A DNA stretch of 64,000 nucleotides from Sialis fuliginosa (Eukaryota > Arthropoda > Insecta > Megaloptera > Sialidae), in contig OY540814.1 in NCBI GenBank assembly GCA_961205875.1, positions 6,430,993-6,494,992 of the forward strand, given 5' to 3'. Made by a program: the position numbers and the translations under genes. Below the pieces are notes generated by a model. The model was not told the origin of the DNA. It did not search any database and worked only from the letters and a program-made list of their open reading frames with translations. Shown in pieces: positions 12,033 to 22,800 of the stretch (the first letter of the stretch is position 1; every line of letters starts with the position of its first letter).

Positions 12033-13111
12033 TAGGGTGTTTTTTGTTTTAATTTTTTGGTCCCATTGGCCTATGTTTTACCTTTGGATCAAAAGTCGAG
12101 TCTTTTTCCCATTTGCTTAACATGGGAAAAATTATTTTTTTACTTATGCGTGAATAGCTCGTTGAAATATGTATTTATTTTAATTTCGCACAGCAGCATA
12201 TTATAAAGAATTAAATATCCTATACAAAAAAGATCCCAAGTGCTCAATTCATAGATCCAGTATTTTTAAATATACATATGTTCGTTTAAACATTATCATA
12301 ACAAGTAAAATCCATTTTTAGGTTTCCGTAGAAAACTAGGAAACCTTATAGTTTCGCCATGTCCGTCCTCAAAAATTTTAAGCCGATTAAGATGAAATTT
12401 GGTATACGGATGGAGACTGATAACACAAAAACAGAAATGATAAGATTTTTATAAAAAAATTTTTTTTGGGCCCCCTTTCCATAGACTGAAAAGTGAACTC
12501 ACATTTTTTTTCACTTACCCCATTGAGTGGGATGTCATTAGATAGGTCTCCTAAAATGCAACAAAAAATGTTATTTGATCTTTTGATTTTAACCCTTCAG
12601 TCACGATATATTTGCATTTAAATGTCGTTATCAGAGCGTCCCCCCCACCCTAATTTCTAAACTATCTATTCAAAAAATCTGAAAAAAATTCAGAATGTAG
12701 CTTTTAATTAGTACTTCCACTGAAAATTATAACGAACACTGTAGCTAAAAAAATTGAAATAACTCTTGTTTATAAATCGTAATGACTACGGAAACTTATC
12801 ATGTGCGTGCCCAACACGCACTTTGCCGTTTTATTTTTTGATAATTTTAAAACAAACATATCTTAAAAATTACTGGATTTATGAATTGAGCACTTAATTC
12901 TCTACAAAATATTGATCTGAGAAACTAAAAAAAATTCAATGAGCTATTTACGTGTAAGTAAAAAAGTAATTTTTCCCATGTTGATCAAATGGGAAAAAGA
13001 CTCGGTTTGCGCCGGTCACAGGTTTGATCTACGAGACTAAAAATTTTGGGACAGTTAACTTTTGATCCAAAGCTAAAACATAGGCCAATGGGACCGAAAA
13101 AATAATACCCT
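12033..13111. mobile_element. Foldback element R3, copy 1, with a nested R1 insertion
   Basis: The outer inverted repeats read TTAGGGTGTTTTTT..GGTCCCATTGGCCTATG on the left and CATAGGCCAATGGGACC..ATACCCTAA on the right. Both arms include a GATCAAA..TTTTTCCCA block ending CATGGGAAAA. The interior is split by an R1 copy at 12319-12838. Copy 2 (13121-13600) shows the uninterrupted interior. Confidence 0.75.
12319..12838 (+). repeat. R1 copy nested inside R3 copy 1
   Basis: From TTTTTAGGTTTCCGTAGAAA to CATGTGCGTGCCCAACACGC. It sits between CCATTTTT and GATAATTTTA, which are adjacent in R3 copy 2, so R1 moved after R3 copy 1 was in place. Confidence 0.75.
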
Positions 13112-13120
13112 AATATAAAT

Positions 13121-13600
13121 TTAGGGTGTTTTTTAAATTTATTTTTATTTTTATTTTTTCGGTCCCGCAGGCCTATGTTTTAGCTTTGGGTCAAAAGTTA
13201 ACTGTCCCAAAATTTCAGACTCATAGATCAAACCTGTGGACGGCGCAAACCGAATGTTTTTCCCATTTGATTAACATGGGAAAAGTTACTTTTTTAAATT
13301 ATTTATTTTAATTTCTTACAGCAGCATTAAATTTCTTACAAAAGATCCCACGTCCTAAATTCAAAGATCGAATATATTTAAAGATATGTTCGTTTAAACA
13401 TAAAAAATAAAATGCAATTTTTATGATAATTTTTAAACAAACATTTCAAAATTTATTGGATTTATGAATTGAGTACTTAATTCTTTTCGGTTTGCGCCGT
13501 CCACAGATTTGATCTACGAGTCTGAAATTTTGGGACAATTAACTTTTGATCCAAAGCTAAAACATAGGCCAATGGGACCGAAAAAAAAACCACCATAATA
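13121..13600. mobile_element. Foldback element R3, copy 2
   Basis: Lies about 10 bp from copy 1 with the same termini: TTAGGGTGTTTTTT..TCGGTCCCGCAGGCCTATG and CATAGGCCAATGGGACCG. Arms are about 150 bp with a short AT-rich spacer. The short open frames inside come from the arms and are not genes. Confidence 0.7.
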
Positions 13601-13689
13601 TAAATATACCAAATGCAACACTCATCATCCGGACCAAAGCTTACACCAAAATGCATCTGTAGATGTATCATCTAATGGTGCATATATAT

Positions 13690-13915
13690 GTACACACAGG
13701 CGTAATGTATGTTGACGGGTGATGGGGGGTTGGTTATGTACGCAGCTGCAAAGGTTAGTCACGGTTACACCACCGAGCGCTGCGCCACCCCGGGTAATGC
13801 AGGTTATTATTTTAATATTTCGAGGGGATTTATATGACGCGACTACGGCTTATGTTAATTGTTCCGTAATCGGAACCGAAGCGACGACAACACTTGCAAT
13901 AAACTGATCTGTTTT
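13690..13915. promoter_or_regulatory. GC-rich unique island, candidate enhancer
   Basis: About 220 bp of complex, GC-richer DNA between R3 and AT-rich spacer. It contains an E-box CAGCTG (GCAGCTGC), CACCCCGGGTAATG, and GGGGATTTATA. No frame with plausible splice sites. Position between Prdm13 and Rsph3 does not assign a target gene. Confidence 0.3.
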
Positions 13916-13974
13916 GTATTGGGTTTGAATGATATATAACTGGTCGGGGTGAAATTATGTTACTCTGTCGTACT

Positions 13975-14640
13975 TAGGTAAAAGGCAGTAAACTTCTATT
14001 ACTGCCTTTTAGTAATTTTGATGCTATAAGGTTTTTTACATATTAGTGATAAAATTAATCATAAATTAATTTTTTAAGTTTATTGAATATATCAATTTAG
14101 TTACTTTTCCTGAATATAAAAGCAGGAAAATCATTTTTCAACATAAAAAAGCAGTAACTTTTAAACTATAATGCTTTTATCCACTGAAAAATATACGTAC
14201 AATATTCACAATTATTCCAAGTTCTTATAATTTCAAAAAGACAGTTTTCAAAAATTATCTACATACTTCAAATAAATAATACAGTAAATTGTTTTATTTT
14301 ATTTTTTTTTTCATTGTAATAATTCTTTAATCACTTTATAATTACCAAATGTCATAAAAATTAATTTTTCGTTATGTGTTCAACAAAGATAAATAAATGT
14401 TATTTAATATATATTTAAGACTTTGTAATTCAATACTCATTAGACAAAGATTATTGTATTATTAATTTTTATTTTGATCTCAGTAAAATACATTGAAATA
14501 AAATTGAATTTTTATTCTGCATTACTGCGTTTTACCTCTGACAAAAAAACTATTTAAATTATAAATTTAACAGTAGAAAAAATCAGTAGTTCTGTTTTAC
14601 AGAGTACAAAGGCAGTAAACCATATCTTACTGCTTTTAAA
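13975..14640. repeat. Pair of near-identical stem-loops 620 bp apart
   Basis: AAAAGGCAGTAA..TTACTGCCTTTT occurs at 13980-14010 and again at 14608-14637, each with a short loop (ACTTCTA and ACCATATC). Weaker GCAGTAA/TTACTGC pieces lie between. The pair probably marks the ends of an AT-rich element. Confidence 0.5.
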
Positions 14641-14778
14641 TTTCCAGAAATAAAAGACAGTAATTCACTCAATTTAGTCATGTAACTTTATCATTGGTCG
14701 CAGAATAAATTTTATGAAATTTTTTTTATTAATTTCCGTTTAAAAAATCAAAAACTTCGAGTTCAGTTTTCTTCGTTT

Positions 14779-15070
14779 TTAGGGTTCCGAATTAACCCTA
14801 TTAATCTCACTTTGTCATCCGTCCGTCCTTTTCACTCAAAGCTAAATAGCTCGTAAACTATATAAGCTAGAAACTTTAAATTTTTACTGAACATGTAAAA
14901 TGATGCCCTCTAGTAAAAGATGCACAAATTTATTGAAAACCCCTCCCCCCTTCATATAGGGGCCATGAGTTTAAGATATAACTTAACATGGACAAAATTT
15001 ATTTTAGATAAATTTAAAAAAAAATTGCATAACGTAAAATATTAAGAATTATCGAAGTTATAATATTTTC
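14779..15070 (+). repeat. R1-related repeat, divergent subfamily
   Basis: Starts TTAGGGTTCCGAATTAACCC and continues CATCCGTCCGTCC and AAATAGCTCGTAAACTATAT. It shares the GGGTTCCG head with R1 but differs downstream. A short fragment of the same subfamily is at 6783-6823. Confidence 0.5.
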
Positions 15071-15417
15071 AATATTCTATTATTTTTGGCTTTAGTATAA
15101 TTATATAAATAACTGTCTCAAATGCTCAATACTACAAAAATATGCGTTTAAACAAAAGTATGTAAATCCAAATATCTGCATTGCTGAATTGTATTATGCG
15201 GTGTATAGATTACGTGCTGTATTAAAATTACCTTGAAAAGGACTATAAAGGTGATTAAAAAGTAAAAATAGCCTAAATAAAAAAATCACCTACATATCTA
15301 TAAAAATTACTGTTACAATTTGACTATATTACATATATAATTTCTTTATTTGCCTTTATACTTCAGAGATATGATAAAAATGCCATGTTTTTCTCTTTAC
15401 ATCTAATGTAAAAAATA

Positions 15418-16150
15418 TCTGCCAAGTAAATGCATAGTGCTTCCTCGTGCTAAATTCACAATTGAACAATTTAAATAAAAACCGATAGTGTTTAGATAAA
15501 TTGCCTGGAGTTGGTTAACCATTTAATTTTTATACAATATTACTAAAAAATTTAATTGGAAATTTTTTTTGATTAATTTTACATATATTTTTAATTTTTT
15601 GACAATTTCAATCTAAATCTAAAGTTATGCAAACGTCAAAATGACATTTAATATGTCCAAGCAAATATCAATTTAGAAAAACAAAACACGAATTTTTAAA
15701 ATAAATTGAGATAAATCTTTGTAAGGGAATATTTTACAACAAACGTTGTAGCTCCATATTATAGGAAATTTAATACTCTACAAAAAATATTCTATATTAT
15801 TTTCACGTAACATGTGTCGTTCTTGAGATATCTTGAAAAAATAAATATTTTGGGATGTCACCTCTCCCCCTTACACACGATTTTGATGATTTTGAAATGG
15901 GACCGTCTTCAAGCCAGACCCAACCATCCGACCAAGTTTCAACAATATCGGTTCAGTGGTTCATAAGTTATGCGTGTGACAAGGATTCAAGGGACAGACG
16001 GACGGACAGACAGACAGACACGGTACGAAAAGTGTTTGTCTTGACGTAAAACGGAAAGATCAATTTAAAATTTTGAAATCGGAGAACGTTTTTTTTGTCT
16101 CAATCTAAAACGATCACAAAGCTTCTTATATCTTCGATATTGCGAGGAAA
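15418..16150 (-). repeat. Dispersed repeat R2, long copy, reverse orientation
   Basis: Runs from TGCATAGTGCTTCCTCGTGC to ATATCTTCGATATTGCGAGG. It contains the (GACAGACGGAC)-type run, CCAACCATCCGACCAAGTTT and AACATGTGTCGTTCTTGAG. This is the most complete R2 copy, about 730 bp. Confidence 0.75.
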
Positions 16151-16369
16151 CAAAATATCATACACAATAAAAAATTTGAGAAAAATTATGTTGTGGTTTA
16201 GGTTGAAAAATAAATAAATATTGATAAAATTTTTACGATTCAGTTATTATTATTTGACAAACTTGTACTTATAAAAAAAATCAGAATATATACTTTATGT
16301 TTAGAGTTACCTTTATCATTTGCACGATGTACATTTTTTTATTTCTCTGTATTGAATTCGATTTAATAA

Positions 16370-16530
16370 AATTTTGCGATCGGCTTCAGCTGAATCTGTA
16401 ATTAGTTGTGGTCCATGGCAGACAATACTTGCTAATAATGCTCAATAGCTTTCATTGGGGGAGGGGGCGGCTGCAATTGCCAGCACCTGCATTCAGCATA
16501 ACTAATTGAGTACAGTGCGGGTAGAGTAGG
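16370..16530. promoter_or_regulatory. Unique GC-richer island with E-boxes and homeodomain-like sites
   Basis: About 160 bp containing two E-boxes (TTCAGCTGAA and GCACCTGC), two TAATT cores (GTAATTAG, CTAATTGAG), and a GGGGGAGGGGGCGG run. Clustered sites in otherwise AT-rich spacer look like a cis-regulatory module. No target can be assigned. Confidence 0.35.
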
Positions 16531-16998
16531 GCTTATATGTTTTATATTAATTTTATTATTATTATAATTCGATTTATAAACAATTTTTTTGATATCATAT
16601 CATTACAATTAAAATAAAATATATATTGTTAGTAATTATTAAACAAAAAAACCTGTTATTCGGGTTTTCTATATTTATAAATATTGATCAAAGCAATAAT
16701 TAACAAATTATAGAAAACACCTCTTTATTACAAGTGTTCAATTAAACTTCTTCAATTATAATTTGTGTGAAAATTTTGCATGACAATGCTTTTTAATATT
16801 TTATTAACAGCTGTATATTATAGATTACTAATGGAGACATATCAATTACTAATATTAGAAGAACTAAAATAAATTACAACAAGTACTAATTTAGTTTATT
16901 TAATACTTTCAATATATGGTTTCTGAAAATACATCTCGTCTTCTTAGATACAAATATTTTTATACATAAGCATATACCTCTGTATATATGGTTAAATC

Positions 16999-17826
16999 AT
17001 AGGGGAAAGTATGGTATATTAAACCACTCGCTAAATTGGACCACCCTTATATCTCGAAAAATAGTTTTCTGATTTCTTAAATGGCAGCTCCGTGCGATAG
17101 GCGCCTAACTTTATTGCATATCGGCTATATTGTTTTCCTTGACATGTTGAATGTTAGTGTTTTGTTTCCGCAAATGTAAATAAATGATTTTTGATGTAAT
17201 TTTGAATGATTCGTACTAAGGGTGTAGTTAGTACAAAGGTAAGCATATAGCGTTTTTAATTTATAGTTTGCAGCAGCAATTTATCAACAATTAACTGTCA
17301 TGGATTGATTGGCGACTTTGATAGGTTATATTTTTGTTAGATTTTTTATCTCACTATTCACACTGTTGGCTAAAATGGACCGCACATAGTTACCATTTAA
17401 CTTATACCAATAATCCTGACATATGTGAGATTGTCTTTCTTGAATAATTTAAATGAAATAATGTAACGAAACTGATTTCTTATAGTTTTTTGTTTTAATA
17501 CTTATGATAAATAATTGTTTGATAGTCTGTAATTCATAAATTAATATATATTATGTTTTGTTTACAGGTGTATTTTAGTTAATATTCTATTAAAGTCCAA
17601 ATTAGCAACTCCGTGGTCCAATTTACAGTACCGGTTGGCTAAATTGAAACAAAGCTCCGATCTCACATTTTGTTTATAATAATTATGTTTATTAATACTT
17701 AGTAAAAATAAAATCTATAAACTGCTGTTTCATTTCATAAAAAAATAATTTGTCTAAACCTAAAACTAGTATACTAAATATCTTAATTAAAAAAATGGCC
17801 CAACTTAACAGACTTTCCCCTATACT
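16999..17826. mobile_element. Pogo/Tigger-like MITE
   Basis: Imperfect inverted termini: ATAGGGGAAAGTATGG..TAAATTGGACCA on the left and GGCCCAACTTAACAGACTTTCCCCTAT on the right. A related GGTCCAATTT motif recurs inside. About 0.8 kb; no transposase frame survives. Confidence 0.5.
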
Positions 17827-18394
17827 TAACTATATTATAATCATATTATTTAAATTACAATCACGAGTAATTCTAATACCTTCATTGCAAAGCTGTTGGG
17901 ACAGACTTCATTTAGTACAATTGTTTTTAAATCTGATAAGAAACATATTATGTTCATTATTATATAATATGTAACATAAAGATCGATTCCATTAATTTAA
18001 AGCGATAAAATAGAAATTCAATATGTGAGTTTAATGAAAAACACATTTAAGTATATATGTATGTATATTTAAATAAAACACATCTAAATTTTAAATATAA
18101 GGTGAAATTTATTTCATCTATTAAATTGCTGTACATAGATCTGTATAAATTAAACATAACAAAATAACAGTTATTAGTAATCATTATCTTTATAAATAAT
18201 TTAGTGTACCACAATTTGTATAATTTATTGCACATGAAAGTTAGTAACTGGGTATAACGCATACCTATCACTTGTAGTTTCAAAGCCTCGCTGTATTCAT
18301 ATCTCATCCGTATCTTCAACTGAAAAATAAAAACCATGATTAAACGAGTTTTACTCAAAAGTGACATTACCATATAGTGCAGGCGCCAAGTAAT

Positions 18395-19362
18395 ATTCCG
18401 TTTCAAAAACCGTTAGGATTCATAAGAGTTGATGATTTACATTCAGGAAGATGTAAAGATGAAATTCTGAAGGTTGCCAGAAAAAATTTTAATAACTTTT
18501 TGTGTCACCTACATTAGTCATTCAATTTATAATCAAATTTATAAAAAAAGATGTTGCACCATTTTTAATTTTGATGAAAGTTTAGTCAGTTGTTACTTTA
18601 CGTATTAGTTAACAGAAACTATAATTAGAAATTTTTTAATGATCATAGGTTGGGGGGTGGTGACCGTTTTACTTTCGTAAGATATGAAGATTTCGTCGAT
18701 TTTCAATTTTTTTAACTCGCTATAGCACGCGTTCTAATTAAGCAATATTATAATGGGCTTGATGTTATTTGAAAGCCTAAAAGGTTTAATTTCAAATGAT
18801 CTAGCTCAATTTTGAGTTTAAATTGTTTTCGCTGTAGATAGAGGCTGTTCAATTTCATTAATACAATTGTCATTTTGTCTATTTTTCAAAATTTGTTGTG
18901 GCTTTCGAGTTTAACTGAGAGAACTGTAATTACGTGTAAGTTATGTTCACATATAGTACTCAGTATGAACAAAAAATCAGCTTGATTGATGTACATTTTC
19001 TTTAAAAAAAATTAAGTTCAATATTACCAAAAAACACGAAAATGCTAAAATCAGCTGTTTTCGAAGCAAAAAGAAGTTATGTGGGGGACGACATACAATA
19101 TAACAAGGTAATTTGGTTCGTTTTGTTATTTTGATTTTTCTAGCCAGCAGAAATTTCAAAAAAATCTGAAAAAAGCGGAAACTCCAAAATTAGCTTTATT
19201 CAAAGTAAAAAATATAAATTCAAATGTGAATTTTTTTCTACATGTAGGTAACACAAAAAGTTATTAAAATTTTTTCTGGCAACCTTCAGAATTTCATTCT
19301 TTACACCTTCCTGAATGTAAATCATCAACACTTATGAATCCTAACGGTTTTTGAAACGGAAT
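18395..19362. mobile_element. Foldback element with ~145 bp arms
   Basis: Left arm starts ATTCCGTTTCAAAAACCG and the right arm ends CGGTTTTTGAAACGGAAT. Arms share TTAGGATTCATAAG, GATGATTTACATTCAGGAAG and GGTTGCCAGAAAAAATTTT. The ~670 bp interior is AT-rich with no coding frame. It lies just beyond the 3' end of Rsph3. Confidence 0.75.
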
Positions 19363-19667
19363 GATAGCTTACCGGTCTAATATGAAATAATGCCAAAAAT
19401 TATTTCAAAATCCACTGACATCTCGATTTTTTGAAATGGAACGAACGAGTTTTGGAACTCATCATATAACTTTTAGTACTAAATATAATAATAATAATAA
19501 AGGCTCTACTACTGAATGCGTATTAATTATTACAATTTGTGACGGTACCAAAAATCCATTAATTAGATTCATTTTTTTTTTTTTTGGTTAACAAATAAGA
19601 TATGAAACATTAAATTTATTAAGTTAATAGTAAGGATATTTTTTTTTAGTACTAAATACAAATAAAT

Positions 19668-19891
19668 CTACCCACCTGTTGTTTTACCCAAACCGAACAG
19701 ATCATCATCGGCTTCCTCCTCACTGGGTTCGTGCGGCCCAGCATCGCTGTTACCCAGCGCCCGGTATAGCTCATTGCGCGTCTCCAGAACCTCCCGTACT
19801 ATGTCCGCCAGCACGTCTCGACTGCTTACCATACTTTCCATCTCGTGCGACACCTCCTTCATCAACCACGGCATGAATTCTTCATCAACTT
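19668..19891 (-). CDS. Rsph3: Rsph3 exon 5 (C-terminus)
   Basis: Acceptor TTATGCAG|AAGTTGATG. Encodes EVDEEFMPWLMKEVSHEMES, a conserved C-terminal segment of the family, then an acidic tail with EEEADDDLFGLGKTTGG and TAG. The stop lies inside a perfect-looking donor (CAG|GTGGGT), so an alternative further exon cannot be ruled out. A minus-strand AATAAA (19619-19614) about 50 nt downstream supports termination here. Confidence 0.88.
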
Positions 19892-22800
19892 CTGCATAAC
19901 AAAACATAATATTTAACGTAGGTTTTTAAAAAGATGCAACCAAGATAATACAGGTAATTATGTATAATAATATGGTTAGTTAAGTTTAACATTACAATAT
20001 AATCCTTAATACATGTATATAAAGCTCAATGTCTCTCTGTCTGTGAGTTACCTAGTGCGCTTATAATTCGAGAACCACTTATCCGATTTACGTGTTTTTT
20101 TTTAAAATTCAAAGATATGTTTTCTCTGGTTAGGTTATATGATATATTTTGTTACGTTAGGTAACATAAGGAATAAGCAGTGACGATAGTAGAGGTAAAG
20201 GTAGTATTATGGGCACCTGAGGGTAATATGGGCACCCTTAATATCTGAAGAAGAAGCAAATGTATTCTAGAGGAAACGGCCTGAACTTGTAACATAGTAG
20301 TAGTTCATATAAAAGTATGTATGTATGAGCGCTGGCGTCGACATCTCATTCAGTTAAAAAGTTGCTACACGTTTTGTGTTTGTGCTCTAACGAAAACTTT
20401 GAAAGTAAATATTTATACTGATTTTAAAATCATTATACATAATTAATTGCATGATATTAGTCATACTGTATATTGTGGACATACTAAGATTTTATTACAG
20501 TAATTTTTTAGCGATTTGAGGTTAAAGTTAATTGTTGGTGGTCTTTCGTTTTCCAATATGGCGAGGGTGGTAATTTGGGCATTTTTTGTGCTGGTATTAT
20601 GGACCCCTACTGTAAGGTGCCCATATTACAACCACTAAAATTCAATATTTTGTTTTATTGCAGATGCCACGTAAACAACTAATCCCATCCAGGAAAAAAA
20701 CATTTTTTGTAATTTTTAACAATAAAACTTTGTTTTGTATCATAAAATTAGATTTATTTCGGTATTTACCATGGTGCTCATATTACCAGCACAACTCGGA
20801 ATTTTCTCGAAGAGTACTTAGTTTAATTATTTTTTAGCTCATTAAGTAGTAGGCTTATGACATAAATAACAACATAATGTCTTAACCAAATGTCACAGTA
20901 TGCTTTCTTTCAATTTTCTGATTGATTGAAGAGTTATTGTACTTTTTATTGTAAAAAAACAAAATGGGTGCCCACAATACCACCTTTACCTCTAGTAAAT
21001 AAAATCGGAAAAAAGTTAAATATTGAACAATATAATGTAGTCAAGAATTGTGTAGTCAAAAAATTTAAAATAAAGTCCGCGATACCATATATCTAACTTT
21101 TATCACAATGACTGCTTTTATGTTACAAAGAAAATTTTTAATGTTTGGGTTCTGTTTACGTGGACTTATGACCTGCAAAACATTAATTTTTATCGAAATA
21201 AATGATTTCATCGTCATAGGGAATGTAGATATAATTTGCCCTTTACAGCATCCAATTTGGTCCTACAGTTTATTAGGAAATAACTTGAAATAAATAATAT
21301 GTTATACATATGTAATTGTGTCGGGGCGTGGGGTAGGGTGGAGCGATTTACGTGCGCTCAATTGTTTATTTTGTTTTCAATAATTAGCTTTTAAAAAACA
21401 GAAATTTTTTTGTACTTTTTGTTCTGATTCGTTTTTGTTAGGTAATTTAGGTGTTGATTAGTTATTATTACAATAATAATTAATCGTGTACTTAATTCAA
21501 CTATATTTTACAAAAATCTTAAACAATAATTCCGTAGTACACACGAGCGAAGCCGCGCGGACACAGCTTGTAAATTATAAACAAAGGGGGGAATTATTTA
21601 TGAAAAATGTTGGTCTCAGATGTAGGTCAATTATGATATAACAAAAATTAGTATCTGGGGAGGCATATTTTTTTTTAACTTAATTACTTTATCAGTCTAA
21701 TCTTCAAATATATATTTTTATTAGGAAATTTTAACTGTAAATTAAGTTATTTTTGGATTCATTTATTGATATTCTAATAACTAGGTCAAAAGTTAGACTA
21801 GAAAATGATGAAAAAACGTGAATATTTCTCTCATCACAATTATTTATAGTAGGTATAACACTATAACACTAGACATTACAAAATTAATTATATAAACGTA
21901 ATGAAGTTACATCAAATAATTTATTATTTTCCGTCGAAGATAATTATATTATTTAAAGTGAATTGATACTATAAATATATCAACTGTGTCAACAAATACA
22001 ACAATGTAGTTTGCGTGACTGCTCTACTTATTTTTACACGTCATCTATATGCAGTTTATTATACGGTATCTGTGTATTTTTCTAGAAAAACAGATACGAA
22101 CAAAAAAATTACTAACATATTTTTTCCATAGTTTAAGGAAAACGAATGATAATAAATAAAAACAATGTTCATGTTTTTCAGTTTCATGTAAAATATTAAT
22201 TTTATATTAATAAATAAGTAAAATGCATTTATCTATAAATATTCATATACTACGTACAGTAGCACCTCGCAATAATGGCGTAATTGTGAACGGATCCTCG
22301 CCATTTAATGAAAAACGCCGGATAAGTCATAGACATAGAGAATGGATCGCGCATTCTGTATTAACATAGGTAATGGTGTAACATTTCTCCAAGTGAGAGA
22401 GATGCGGTAGGTTTGGGATATGTCTATCTCTTTTTCAAATAATAATTAAACAGGCACTTCTGTTTAAAAAAGGAAAAGTATATTCAAAACCATTTTCTAT
22501 CTCTTTTTTTTGACACGACTCTGTTTTCGAGTTAGATGCGCAGTCCATTCACTATGTCTATGGGATAAGTGAATTAAGGCATTTTTTGTGCGTCATGAGT
22601 GCTTGCAAGCAGAACTACGTACTATGTGCTAATAAATGTATATTATATTATATATTCAGTGTACAAAAAGACTAACTTTTAAACAATGATAGAAAGGAAA
22701 AATTAAACAATATTTACCTATAAATATAAATTTAAAATTTAAAATGAAATAGAATTATAAAATTTAAAAGCGTCGTTATTGCGAAACGCCGTTAAGCGAG

